Notes: generated from the sequence alone by a model not told the origin. A stretch of 64,000 nucleotides of DNA from Pseudomonas_T sp032052615 (GCA_032052615.1 DAMBWF010000005.1:186001-250000), one strand, 5' to 3'. Counted from the stretch's first letter, positions 17,085 to 25,942 are shown. Translations and numbers: made by a program.

Positions 17085-18980
17085 TTACTCCTTAAGCAGA
17101 GACTGCAGGCCAGAGAGAGTGTCCTCAATGAAGCCACCGCGGCGCAAAGTCAAACCATAGGCGATGCTTGGAATTGCTCCGATTTCCAAAAGGCACCAAA
17201 CACGCCCTTTACATTTATATTGAGGGACGAAGACTAAGGCCTTATAGGCAAATGCGAAATGCAGAACACGAGTAAGGCGTTCAGAGCGAGCAAGCACCTT
17301 GTCCATTTCTTCCTGAGGAATACCAATAGCATTGGCGCCATGGTCAAGAGGGGCATTGGGCAGTAGCGTACGCTCCACACAGCGAGACGCCATTCCGTGT
17401 ATGAGATCTTTGACCAAGGCATGATATGGGAAATCCCATTCGTCCATGATCTTCGTTGAAAGCTTACGCAAAGCATCATGTTGCAGCTTCGCCGACAGTT
17501 CTGGCTTTTTATTTCTAACGACTCGCATAATAAGCTCGTCGATAAGGGAGCCGGATAGGCGGATGAATTGTTCAATGTTGTTGTTGCTTGCGTCTGCGAG
17601 CTTGTCCATCCCAAAGTAATAAGGCCGCCCAAACTCATGAAATAATTGCAGGCGGGCACCTTCGAGCAGAGAGGGGCTTACAGTGCGATCACCTGTAATC
17701 GGCTCTTCCGCTGGCTCATCATCCAGCAGGCCAAGTTGGGGGGTTCTATTCCATTCACGCTTGAGTAAAATTCGAAATGCAGCAAGCGCCTCGTCGGGCG
17801 GTGTCTTTTCTGGAACGCGCGCGCGCAAAGAACTAATCACAGACTCAGAAAGCTTCGACTCCCGCTGGAGGCTATCTACAGATTTACGAAGCTGCTCAAG
17901 TTGGGAGGCAGTCAAGGTCACGCTGTTGTGATCAAGGACACTGGATAGGGTTTTAACAGAGCGACGCGAAAGGTCATTTATTCCACTCAGATACCGAGTA
18001 CTGATATCTCGGGCCACACCTATAAATCGCTTATTGCGATGGCTTGGCTGCATCAATTTGAGGATGTAGTCCCGCCCACCAGTTGTGCCCGGTCGGTGTT
18101 CGCCTTCCTCTATCACGTCTTTAGCCATAGCATCCCGGTAGTCTTCAGGCGACACAACATCAGGACGGCACATTACCCAGCGGCCAATTTTTATGTTGCG
18201 CCGCTTAAGCCAATCGCGGAGTTGTGCAAACTGAAGCGGGTGAAGCTCATGCGCGTCATCGACTATTGCCATAGGCAGTAAGTCTACATATTCATCCGAC
18301 TTTCCAGTTAGCCAGCCTTTTATCCTGAAAAGCTCTATATATTCAAAAACGTCATATGTCTCGTTTATGATTTCAGCCAAATCTTGCTCGCTGGGTGCTA
18401 CTAGCGCGGTTATCACCTTGAAGACTGCGAGCTCTATTCGCCGCGCATGTTCACGAAACTCTCTTGGCGAGTCGGCCTTAAGGACTTTTCGCGCAGATTC
18501 CGAGTCGCTACGCGTCACAATCACAATTTGCTCGAGGTCTATTTCCTCGACGCTTTCGAGTTGCCTAAACCACCCCAGCACTGCCTTGGACTGCACATAG
18601 GCCCGCAGAAGCGTTGCCCGAATAGAGTCCGAATAGGGCAGATCCCAAATGCTTCGGAAGTTAGTGGTCATCGGCAATCGATAGGCCAGCAGCGACGGTG
18701 CTCCATCTCGCAAAATTTTGAGCTGAGCAAGTGCTATTGCTAATTCCTTATTGATCTCCACTGGGTCGCGCGCAAGCGTGGCCAAAGAGTCGAACTCAAT
18801 GATTCGGGCAATTGTGGTCTTCCCGCACCCAGGAGTCCCAACGACAATGCTGAGCTTTTCCAGTAACTCCGTACCGTCTTGTGTGAAGAACTCCACCAGC
18901 GGAGCATGGCTGACAAGAGGGAGTAGGGTGTTTGGCTCGGCCACATACTCAGTGGCGCGCTTTTTAAATGGATTATCCAT
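17085..18980 (-). CDS. ORC/Cdc6-like AAA ATPase
   Basis: A 631-residue STAND/ORC-type ATPase. Walker A VVGTPGCGKTT ends near residue 56. Walker B AIVDDAHEL is near 238, followed by an arginine-bearing sensor stretch KIGRWVMCRPD. The long C-terminal half is helical. Its ATG lies inside the end of the phosphoribosyltransferase gene (8-bp overlap). ATPases of this type act as switches in several bacterial conflict systems. Here it probably senses or assembles the complex with its operon partners, which is inference. Confidence 0.75.
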   Translation of the reverse strand: MDNPFKKRATEYVAEPNTLLPLVSHAPLVEFFTQDGTELLEKLSIVVGTPGCGKTTIARIIEFDSLATLARDPVEINKELAIALAQLKILRDGAPSLLAYRLPMTTNFRSIWDLPYSDSIRATLLRAYVQSKAVLGWFRQLESVEEIDLEQIVIVTRSDSESARKVLKADSPREFREHARRIELAVFKVITALVAPSEQDLAEIINETYDVFEYIELFRIKGWLTGKSDEYVDLLPMAIVDDAHELHPLQFAQLRDWLKRRNIKIGRWVMCRPDVVSPEDYRDAMAKDVIEEGEHRPGTTGGRDYILKLMQPSHRNKRFIGVARDISTRYLSGINDLSRRSVKTLSSVLDHNSVTLTASQLEQLRKSVDSLQRESKLSESVISSLRARVPEKTPPDEALAAFRILLKREWNRTPQLGLLDDEPAEEPITGDRTVSPSLLEGARLQLFHEFGRPYYFGMDKLADASNNNIEQFIRLSGSLIDELIMRVVRNKKPELSAKLQHDALRKLSTKIMDEWDFPYHALVKDLIHGMASRCVERTLLPNAPLDHGANAIGIPQEEMDKVLARSERLTRVLHFAFAYKALVFVPQYKCKGRVWCLLEIGAIPSIAYGLTLRRGGFIEDTLSGLQSLLKE

Positions 18981-20091
18981 TAGTCGAGTGCCGTTTGCGT
19001 CGAGCGAAAAGGGGCTTCATTTTGTGTTGGCCTTCAGAGCCGCTATTAGGAGAATCAGCCCATAGCAAGGCAATTGAATTGTTTGGCGTATTGTGTTCAA
19101 GGACTAAAGGGAGCCCGCAATTTCTATACCCAAACCAGATGTCGTTCCCCACATGCTTATCTTCAATACCCTTGTCGTAATGAGCTTTGATGAGATCTAT
19201 TAGCTCTGGAGGGGGCGTGTTGTCATTAACGACAATGGACTCTGGAAGCACATAGGAATATGTGGCGCTGTAGCTGAATTCCTCATGGCTCTCGCTAAAG
19301 CGCGCAAGTCGATCGTTGATCGTTTTTTCGGCTTGGGACGAGGCTAAATAATGGTGAGTATACAGGTGGCAATTTTTGGCGAGGATCTGGCCTACTTTTG
19401 CTTTGTTAGTATTGTAAAATTTGCTTATTTTCCCCTTCCACTCTCCTTTTTCCTCATCGAGGCGGAGCAGAGAATCACCTGAGCCAGCAAAGTCGTCTAC
19501 CAAGCATACGGCCTCAAAATGTGGTGTCTCGTCTTTATATTCTTTTTCTATCAACCACTCCGTGAGCTCTTTTGTAAGGTTTTCCCATTTCAGGTCCGAC
19601 ATCTCACTGAAGGGCACGACTTGCTCATTGGATATCTTTCCTTCGTTATAACGGCGGAAGACATCGATGCGCGCACCATCGCTCAACCCTACGAAGATAG
19701 TTCGGCGACGGAGAAGCAGTAGTCGACGTTCTGCGGCAGCATCCGTCCAGGTCTCGTAAAACTGGACGCCCAGCTCCTTCGCAACTTGCTTGCGCATGAG
19801 CCTGTCCAGTTCAGGCATCATCAAGCTTACGAGGTGATGCATCTCGCGCTGAGTGATGTACACCAGTTGCTTTTTAATAATGCTGAAGGCAACACGACGC
19901 TGGGCAACCTGCCGGAACTGACTAAGCCAGTTCAATAAGGCAACATGGAATCGAGAGGCTGGCTGAAACCCTTGGTAGCCATCGTACTTATGGGTGATCA
20001 TCAACTGAAGAGCGGAGAACTCTTCCGTTGCCTCCTCGTCACTCCAGTCCAGCTGTTCAGCTAACAACCTCAGGGCAATCTTACTCTTCAA
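18973..20091 (-). CDS. Phosphoribosyltransferase-like protein (PRTase-CE type)
   Basis: A 372-residue protein. The phosphoribosyl-diphosphate binding loop is plain: AVCLVDDFAGSGDSLL at residues 195-209, with the two acidic residues and the small-residue P-loop of type I PRTases. A helical N-terminal region (1-150) with TDAAAERRLLLLRRRTIF precedes it. It overlaps the SIS-HAD gene by 4 bp upstream and the ATPase gene by 8 bp downstream, so all are co-translated. Standalone PRTases of this kind have been noted beside ORC-type ATPases in predicted conflict systems. The base or acceptor is unknown. Confidence 0.75.
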   Translation of the reverse strand: MKSKIALRLLAEQLDWSDEEATEEFSALQLMITHKYDGYQGFQPASRFHVALLNWLSQFRQVAQRRVAFSIIKKQLVYITQREMHHLVSLMMPELDRLMRKQVAKELGVQFYETWTDAAAERRLLLLRRRTIFVGLSDGARIDVFRRYNEGKISNEQVVPFSEMSDLKWENLTKELTEWLIEKEYKDETPHFEAVCLVDDFAGSGDSLLRLDEEKGEWKGKISKFYNTNKAKVGQILAKNCHLYTHHYLASSQAEKTINDRLARFSESHEEFSYSATYSYVLPESIVVNDNTPPPELIDLIKAHYDKGIEDKHVGNDIWFGYRNCGLPLVLEHNTPNNSIALLWADSPNSGSEGQHKMKPLFARRKRHSTNG

Positions 20092-22019
20092 GCAACACCC
20101 TCCTTGGAAAACCGAAGCTCAAAACCTTTGTCAGTTTTCTGCAGGAAATCTAAATATTGTTGAGTGGCCCCTGCTTGACTAGCGCCCGGAGACGCGAGGT
20201 TCCAGCACGAGGTCAACGATGCAGAAACACGGTCAGCGCTAAGGCTGCAGCCCTTGCTAAGTAACTCGTAGTCGTTACCTTCTTCATCGCCACTGTCTCC
20301 TAGACGCAAGGCTTGGGTAAGTGGGTCAAAACCAAACCGTTCTGCAATCGCCCGTACCACGTTGTTCTTACTGGTACGGCTATCCAATACGTCGATCGAA
20401 TGGCCAGAGCAAAAAACTCTCCAGTCTCCGAGTCCTTCGGCATTGAGACGTGTACGCAGTGCCAAGCGGAGTTTTCTGGACTCCTCTGGACTGGATACTT
20501 TTATGGTCAGTTGTCCGCCTCTTACAGTATCCTCAAAGCTTTTCAAGCGAGGGTAGTAAGCAGTTGTTTTTAGCCAGCCCAAAAGGCTCAGAAAATCTGT
20601 GTTCGGTGTTGGGTGCTCGACTTTTACTTCAAGTGGTTGAAGTAGCGAACCACCGTAATAACCAACCCAAATTGCTTTGTGATACTCCGTAGGGAAAGCC
20701 TTAATAAGGTCGTCCCGAAGCGATCCACCTCGACCTGATGCGATTGAGAAGATGAGGCCATCATCGATCAGTTGGAGGATCCGCTTTGCTATGCGCGGGC
20801 ACATGCCGCTAAAACGATCCTCTGCATTACATAATGTGCCGTCGAAATCACTGATGATTGCTTTGTAGACGGCTCCTTCCAGCTTGCCTTCATAGATCTT
20901 TGCCGCTACCTCAGCTTGAACCATCTCTTCTGATGAAACGCTTCGATGGTCGAACTTTCGGCGAGCCGCAAGCGAGTAGCGGTTCTCCGCTTGGCTCCAT
21001 CCCTTGAAATATTGACTGCTATCCAGTCGGTAAATTTCCCGGCCAAAAGTAGGAACCGTGGGTTGCCCTGGATCGCGGTCTACCGCTCGGGCGATGGCTT
21101 CGGTTAGAAGAGTGGCCATAACTAGCCCAGAAACAACCAATTCATTCGGTTCGACACCAGGAATCTCAAGCTTAAACGTCAATATGTCCGTGGGGAAAAG
21201 AGCTAGAGTCGCTTCAGCCAGTTCCTTAGAGTCTGCACTATAAGCGGCAATGACGGCTGTACCGTCAGCACCATCCGCCAACTGTAAATGGCGGCCATGA
21301 GCGAATTGACGATAGTCTGCGATCTCGACCTTGGCCACTGCGGACTCGGAGAGCTTAGATTCTAAATCGATAGCAAAAGACTTAGTCATTGGATCGTGCA
21401 GAACGATGAAGTTACGTCCGCCCATCGTTTTGACTGTCACATCGCTACGCCACTGATCCCGGTACCACTGCAATCGGTCTACATTAAACAGCTGCGCTAG
21501 AAACTCACGACTGGTATCCTCAGGGAAGAGCGCCCTGTGCAAAAGCAAGACTGTTGCGATCAGACTGTTCGTTGCTAAATAGCCATCTTTGCCCCAGGGC
21601 ATCTCATGCGAAAAGATTCGTGTTGCCCGGTTCTCAACAGCGCGCCTGGTCAGCGGATTGTCTTTGGTGAGAGTGAGCGCCGCACACGTCATGTCCGACT
21701 GCATTGCGTACGTCGCTGCGGCCAGAACATCTGGATTGCGGCCCTCTGCAGAAAGCAACATGACTTTTGAGGTAGGAGTGAACCTGGCTTTGGCCGACAG
21801 TTCCATCGGGGTCAGCGCACGGGTAGGAGAACCATGTGCGATCTCTCGTAACTCAGCTGCTGCGAACGCTGCTGAATATGAGCCTCCGGAACCAATGAAG
21901 CAGGCGTATTCACCGGTCCATCTACTCAAGTACCGATGGAGGGGTAACACGACTTGCTGCGTTGCCCACACATAGGTCGCATGAATAGCATCAAGCTCCG
22001 CATGATATGGTTTTCCCAC
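20088..22019 (-). CDS. SIS-domain and HAD-phosphatase fusion protein
   Basis: A 643-residue two-domain protein. Residues 1-350 form a SIS-type sugar-phosphate binding domain (YACFIGSGGSYSAAFAAAEL near 38-57). Residues about 380-620 form a HAD hydrolase, with motif I IISDFDGTLCN near 390 and motif IV LGDSGDEEGNDYEL near 577. It may isomerise or bind a phosphosugar and remove a phosphate. It is the first gene of the operon and overlaps the PRTase gene by 4 bp. A fused SIS-HAD protein is uncommon and fits a dedicated sugar-phosphate or nucleotide pathway. Confidence 0.8.
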   Translation of the reverse strand: MGKPYHAELDAIHATYVWATQQVVLPLHRYLSRWTGEYACFIGSGGSYSAAFAAAELREIAHGSPTRALTPMELSAKARFTPTSKVMLLSAEGRNPDVLAAATYAMQSDMTCAALTLTKDNPLTRRAVENRATRIFSHEMPWGKDGYLATNSLIATVLLLHRALFPEDTSREFLAQLFNVDRLQWYRDQWRSDVTVKTMGGRNFIVLHDPMTKSFAIDLESKLSESAVAKVEIADYRQFAHGRHLQLADGADGTAVIAAYSADSKELAEATLALFPTDILTFKLEIPGVEPNELVVSGLVMATLLTEAIARAVDRDPGQPTVPTFGREIYRLDSSQYFKGWSQAENRYSLAARRKFDHRSVSSEEMVQAEVAAKIYEGKLEGAVYKAIISDFDGTLCNAEDRFSGMCPRIAKRILQLIDDGLIFSIASGRGGSLRDDLIKAFPTEYHKAIWVGYYGGSLLQPLEVKVEHPTPNTDFLSLLGWLKTTAYYPRLKSFEDTVRGGQLTIKVSSPEESRKLRLALRTRLNAEGLGDWRVFCSGHSIDVLDSRTSKNNVVRAIAERFGFDPLTQALRLGDSGDEEGNDYELLSKGCSLSADRVSASLTSCWNLASPGASQAGATQQYLDFLQKTDKGFELRFSKEGVA

Positions 22020-22172
22020 TTACCACTCCTTCCTTGCCCGTCGACCAGCTGCACTAGTGGCACCATGCCTGTCTTCATGTGTTAGAGCAATGGTACAAGC
22101 CCATCGAGGTGCAATATTGGCTGGCCCAGAGAAGTTGCCGTAGCTACACCGCCAGCGATCTTCCTGCTGCGA

Positions 22173-23072
22173 TTACTTTCGCGGAGGGAACATCAGGTCA
22201 CCGTGCAGGGTACAGACAAGCCGATGGTCTAGCACATGGAACAATGCAGGGTTCTTATCGTCTTGGTCACCAACAAAGAAGAGATAGCTGCGCGATGTTT
22301 GCTTGGCTTTCTTGGCGTCCATGCCCTCCTTGCGGGCTACTTCTAGCTCATTCCTGAGGCGCGCGCATGCTACCGCTGACCACTCGCGCCAGTGGACGAG
22401 CACTTGGTAAGGCGAAAGCTCTCCTTCTACCCATTCCCCCGCATTGAGCGAGATGGTCAGGTGCTCGGGTGACTCGATGGCCTGTGACCATGCCAACTCG
22501 CCATAGAACACACGCGCTTGGGCAAACCGCTCAAAACCTTTAGAACGAAGTTTTTTGAAGGCGGTTTGATAGGTCGTCGGGGCGACGCCGGGGACTTCAA
22601 GCGAGAGATGCCTATCGTAGGGGAAGCGCAAAAATGCACGGCAGATCGGGCGAATACTGTTGGCTGCGCGCCGTCCCTCTCTGCGAGCTGTGTTGCCCGT
22701 TGCGTCCTGCTGACTAACGCTCTGCGTTCGTTGTTCCGTGCGAGGCAAGGCGGGGTCTACGATCGTTCGAGCATCAATCAGTTGTAAGCGGGCGGGGGAC
22801 AAACCAGGGGAGGTCTCCAACTCGTGTTGGACACTTCCACGCTTGCCGCGAGCAATGACCTTCTTTTCTACCTCGACCCCACAACCCTGGCCGTGAGGGT
22901 CGAGAATAAAAAAGTGGGCACGATATAGATTCTCCGGCCGGTAAGAGCGCGGGAACACTTGGGTATTGCACCCGCTGCACAGGTACCCATCCGAGTTAAC
23001 TGACGCCAACAGCTTGAGGTCTTCGGCCTCTACAATTTCCTGTGTAACACGATCACGAGCGTTGTCCATCAC
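22173..23072 (-). CDS. Hypothetical protein with CoiA-like cysteine motif
   Basis: A 298-299 residue protein. The start is a GTG at 23072 or the next codon, ATG at 23069; GGAG is better spaced from the GTG. Near the N-terminus GYLCSGCNTQVFPRSY and YRAHFFILDPHGQGC recall the zinc-type head of CoiA-like proteins, but the match is weak. The C-terminal half is basic and alpha/beta. It lies 153 bp upstream of the SIS-HAD gene on the same strand and could share its regulation. Its function is unknown. Confidence 0.5.
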   Translation of the reverse strand: MMDNARDRVTQEIVEAEDLKLLASVNSDGYLCSGCNTQVFPRSYRPENLYRAHFFILDPHGQGCGVEVEKKVIARGKRGSVQHELETSPGLSPARLQLIDARTIVDPALPRTEQRTQSVSQQDATGNTARREGRRAANSIRPICRAFLRFPYDRHLSLEVPGVAPTTYQTAFKKLRSKGFERFAQARVFYGELAWSQAIESPEHLTISLNAGEWVEGELSPYQVLVHWREWSAVACARLRNELEVARKEGMDAKKAKQTSRSYLFFVGDQDDKNPALFHVLDHRLVCTLHGDLMFPPRK

Positions 23073-23283
23073 GCTTACTTCTCCATGGGTTGTGGGTATT
23101 CGCCTTATTCTCCGCCCAGCATACTGTCCGAAGAGATTGAGCTGTGAGGCAGTGTCGCAAAAAAAACCTGCGGTCCGCGAGCGGTCTCAGCGCACGAATG
23201 AACCTCCACATAAAGTGCTGGACGGTCCATTAATTAACCAGCGCCGATGTCGGGCTGGTGCCAACATACAACCAGAGGTTGCC

Positions 23284-23673
23284 ATGATGAAAAGTCTTAT
23301 CGAGCGACTTGGGCTGCCCCAAAGCCATAAGAGCCTGCATCAGGCGACCATGGCAGGACTCCCGGTTGAGCTAACCACGCGTTTGGCGGAAGAGCTGGGT
23401 ATTGGTTCTTGCCTCGTGGCAGGCTGGATCGGCATCACTCCAGCGGCTTCCCTCATGACGCCTGCGGAGGGCGAGGCCTTCTGTCGGCTCGCGAATCTTG
23501 TCGACATGCTTCGGAACGTCTTGGAGGCAGATCAAGCCGCAGCGACTCGCTGGCTCACGTCGCCAAATATTGCGCTAGGAAACGTGCAGCCCGTTTTCCT
23601 GTTGAGCACCGAGTTCGGTGGCCGAGCTGTACACCAGGTGTTGCTCTCTATTGAGTACGGACTACCGGTTTGA
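23284..23673 (+). CDS. ParS/MbcA/Xre-type antitoxin (toxin-binding domain), orphan
   Basis: A 129-residue protein. A helix-turn-helix-like N-terminus (TTRLAEELGIGSCLVAGWIG) is followed by a C-terminal MbcA/ParS toxin-binding domain (FCRLANLVDMLRNVLEADQA, then FGGRAVHQVLLSIEYGLPV). AGAGG precedes the ATG at 23284. Such antitoxins normally pair with a RES-domain NAD-degrading toxin. No RES gene is present here; the next gene is a BPSL0761-type protein. It may be an orphan, or a solitary regulator. Confidence 0.75.
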   Translation: MMKSLIERLGLPQSHKSLHQATMAGLPVELTTRLAEELGIGSCLVAGWIGITPAASLMTPAEGEAFCRLANLVDMLRNVLEADQAAATRWLTSPNIALGNVQPVFLLSTEFGGRAVHQVLLSIEYGLPV

Positions 23674-23806
23674 CTGACTCGCTGCTTTTGCTCTCGGTCA
23701 AGAGATCTTAGGCGTTGGCTTGCCGCCCAGTTGCGTCAGCATCGGCCACCTGTCATGACTCCAAGCGTATGCTGCCAGAGGAGTCCTGGTATTCATGGAG
23801 ACGGAA

Positions 23807-24037
23807 ATGACAATGCCGAATGAGCGCTCTCGCGCTGTGATAAAGACGCGAGATTTTCTCGTTGAACTGTCCCGAGATAGCAGCCTGCCTGAAAAGGTAC
23901 GGCGAGATGCCAAGTTCCTTTTGCGGCACTTCCCTACGCAGGACGATGTGTTCCTGGCGGGGCGAATAGAAGAGCAGTCGGAGACCTTGCCACTGGGCGC
24001 AATGGGGCCAGTTTTCAGCTCCTCAATTACAGACTAG
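23807..24037 (+). CDS. BPSL0761-type small protein (copy B)
   Basis: A 76-residue protein starting MTMPNERSRAVIKTRDFLVE. The start follows GGAGACGGAA closely, so I prefer it to the ATG at 23795. It is a clear relative of the gene at 9462-9725 in length and motif order (FLLRHFP, FLAGRIEE, VFSSSI at the end). Its function is unknown. It follows the ParS-type antitoxin by 133 bp on the same strand. Confidence 0.65.
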   Translation: MTMPNERSRAVIKTRDFLVELSRDSSLPEKVRRDAKFLLRHFPTQDDVFLAGRIEEQSETLPLGAMGPVFSSSITD

Positions 24038-24061
24038 GTTCTCATCCCGCAGAAATGATAA

Positions 24062-24082
24062 AGGCGGCCTCAGGGGCCGCCT
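24062..24082 (-). terminator. Hairpin terminator for the Xre/AbrB pair
   Basis: AGGCGGCC and GGCCGCCT form a perfect 8-bp stem with a 5-base loop. On the minus strand it is followed by TTTATCATTT, a modest T-rich tract, so it would end transcripts from the genes at 24174-24708. Confidence 0.5.
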
Positions 24083-24173
24083 CGAACCAAGTTTCATCAC
24101 CGGTACAGCGCCCGGGAGAGGAAGCTCTTGGGCTGCACACACAGAATAGCTGCAGGGGGATTGCGAAACCAGA

Positions 24174-24413
24174 TTATTTTGAAGAGGGCTTTGGAGCGGA
24201 GGCTTCCCAGGTGCTCACCAGCTCATCAACCCTATCAGGGATCTGTGGCGATTTACTGAGCACAAGACAGCGGGCGGTACCGACATACTCTTCAATGAGG
24301 TAAAGGCTGTCCCCGACGTCGACCCCAAGCTCTTGGAGCACCTCGTCGGGAATGCGAATAGCTCCGTCACCATCCCAGTCTTCGATTACCACCTGCATCG
24401 ATTTCATCTGCAC
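24174..24413 (-). CDS. AbrB/MazE-type DNA-binding protein
   Basis: A 79-residue SpoVT/AbrB swapped-hairpin protein: MQVVIEDWDGDGAIRIPDEV then LQELGVDVGDSLYLIEE. This is the fold of MazE-type antitoxins. The gene lies 4 bp after the Xre gene on the same strand. No MazF-like toxin is adjacent, so a regulatory role in place of a classic toxin-antitoxin pair is likely. Confidence 0.75.
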   Translation of the reverse strand: MQMKSMQVVIEDWDGDGAIRIPDEVLQELGVDVGDSLYLIEEYVGTARCLVLSKSPQIPDRVDELVSTWEASAPKPSSK

Positions 24414-24417
24414 ATAC

Positions 24418-24708
24418 CTACTCAGGTGACAGGCTGCTCTGAAGACTCATGATTTCTCGCTGGATCTTTTTCAGCAGCTCATCTGGCTTCAGTCCAGGCG
24501 TCTGCCGTTGGTACGCCAGAACCAGCAGCGTCAAAGGATGAATGCCGACAACCTCGGCAATCTGCTCAACCTTTTCAATCGATGGCTTCCACTTGCCGCG
24601 CTCGATTGCACTGATATAGCTCTGGCTGGGGCCCAGCCCTTCCTGGGGGAGATCCTTCAAATTTCTCAGATTCTTGATCACCAGACCAAGCGCTTCATTG
24701 AGTTCCAT
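24418..24708 (-). CDS. Xre-family regulator
   Basis: A 96-residue Cro/C1-type helix-turn-helix protein: LGLVIKNLRNLKDLPQEGLG and SQSYISAIERGKWKPSIEKV. It is followed by a short helical tail. It is translated ahead of the AbrB-type gene and diverges from the gene at 24791 across a compound palindrome. Autoregulation is likely. Confidence 0.8.
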   Translation of the reverse strand: MELNEALGLVIKNLRNLKDLPQEGLGPSQSYISAIERGKWKPSIEKVEQIAEVVGIHPLTLLVLAYQRQTPGLKPDELLKKIQREIMSLQSSLSPE

Positions 24709-24736
24709 TTGCTGTCTCGCAAAAGGAACGATGAAG

Positions 24737-24781
24737 CCTTTTTAGCGTCTCTTGGGCTATGCTATATATAGCTTAAAAAGG
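24737..24781. promoter_or_regulatory. Compound palindrome between divergent genes
   Basis: A perfect 12-bp palindrome GCTATATATAGC (24761-24772) lies within a larger inverted repeat with arms CCTTTTTAGC (24737-24746) and GCTTAAAAAGG (24771-24781). It sits between the Xre gene start (24708) and the divergent gene (24791) and is a good operator candidate for the Xre protein. Confidence 0.5.
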
Positions 24782-24790
24782 GGTGTACTG

Positions 24791-25228
24791 ATGTTTCTCA
24801 CGTACAAGCGCGCTGAAATCGCGTATCCGCCGTTGTTTGGAGATGACTTCCAAATGTGGCGATTCGTCGAGCTCGAGGAGCATCGCCCTTGGTTTTACGT
24901 GGTGATCAATCGCCGCCGGAAGACCACCTCATGGCGGACGATGCTTCTGATTCCGACTGAAGAAGAGCTGGAGCACATGCTAGAAAAGCGCGCCGAGGGG
25001 ACGCTAGTCGAGGCAGTCCAGGTTGTGCTGCCCGCAAGGATAAATGGGTCCAATGATTGGACAATGGAGAGGCTGACCGAGCTGGTAAGGGTCTATGATC
25101 CAGACGAACGAGTCTTGGGCTACGACTTCAAAACGGCATCAGGCCAGACCTACTCGCACAGGGACTGCCAGTACTCACAGGACGGAGCCAAGCGCCAGGT
25201 CTATTGTTCGATGATCTGTCCCGCATAA
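24791..25228 (+). CDS. Hypothetical protein (145 aa)
   Basis: A soluble protein starting MFLTYKRAEIAYPPLFGDDF. I use the ATG at 24791 because upstream codons fall inside the operator palindrome. The middle region holds a basic stretch (VINRRRKTTSWRTMLLIP) and the C-terminus has three cysteines (DCQYSQDG, YCSMICPA). No family was recognised. It is controlled from the same intergenic region as the Xre/AbrB pair. Confidence 0.5.
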   Translation: MFLTYKRAEIAYPPLFGDDFQMWRFVELEEHRPWFYVVINRRRKTTSWRTMLLIPTEEELEHMLEKRAEGTLVEAVQVVLPARINGSNDWTMERLTELVRVYDPDERVLGYDFKTASGQTYSHRDCQYSQDGAKRQVYCSMICPA

Positions 25229-25286
25229 GATGGGCGCAGGCTCTCTCGGTTCTCGGTAGGGGCCACTCACTGCATTTGGCCGGCCA

Positions 25287-25883
25287 ATGAAGGCTCTTCC
25301 CGAGAAAATCCTAGACATTATTCAACAGCTTCCAGAAGGCGAAGTTCTGACACCTGGCAGATTCGTGCATCAGGGACCTCGCCATGCTGTGCAGCGAGGG
25401 CTCTCTCGCCTGGTCGAAGGTGGAAAGCTGTTTCGTGTTGCTCGGGGCTTTTATATTGCTGCAGTCGAAACTCGGTTCGGCGCGCGCAAACTGGCACCGG
25501 AGATGATCATCCGCTCATTGGCAAATGTGCAGAGTGAGCTGATAGTCGCCACTGGGGCTAGCGTCTCCAATAAATGGGGGCTGACAACACAGGTTCCTGT
25601 TCGGTATGTCTTCCTAACCACCGGACGTTCTAGGGTGCTTCAGGTTGGCAAGACCACCGTATCGATTCGGCATGCGCCTCGATGGCTGATGGCTCTTGGC
25701 GCTACTGGAGCGGGGGATGCCATTCGAGCATTGGATTGGCTGGGCAAGGCAAGCGTAGGTGATGCCGTTTCAAAGCTTCATAAACTACTACCCGAGAGCG
25801 AATGGCGGGCTCTAGTGTCAGCTCACCGCTCATTGCCTGCCTGGATGGCGAAAGCCATCTGCGCTCGGTCGAATTGCACCTGA
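25287..25883 (+). CDS. DUF6088 / AbiEi-like antitoxin-domain protein (copy B)
   Basis: A 198-residue DUF6088 protein. The winged-helix region reads FVHQGPRHAVQRGLSRLVEG then GKLFRVARGFYIA, and the core GASVSNKWGLTTQVPVRYVF then LTTGRSRVLQVG. The layout is the same as in the copy at 8848-9447. No toxin gene adjoins it. It ends 60 bp before the end of the convergent copS gene, at the junction between the defence cargo and the copper island. Confidence 0.75.
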   Translation: MKALPEKILDIIQQLPEGEVLTPGRFVHQGPRHAVQRGLSRLVEGGKLFRVARGFYIAAVETRFGARKLAPEMIIRSLANVQSELIVATGASVSNKWGLTTQVPVRYVFLTTGRSRVLQVGKTTVSIRHAPRWLMALGATGAGDAIRALDWLGKASVGDAVSKLHKLLPESEWRALVSAHRSLPAWMAKAICARSNCT

Positions 25884-25942
25884 GCTCGCTCTGTCAAGTT
25901 GGGCTAGCTGTCTGCTGTAGTCTACTTACCGGCAGACCGACA

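Noticed and set aside
24174..24413. MazE/MazF toxin-antitoxin pair
   Set aside because: Only the AbrB/MazE-type protein is present; no MazF-like gene is adjacent on either side.
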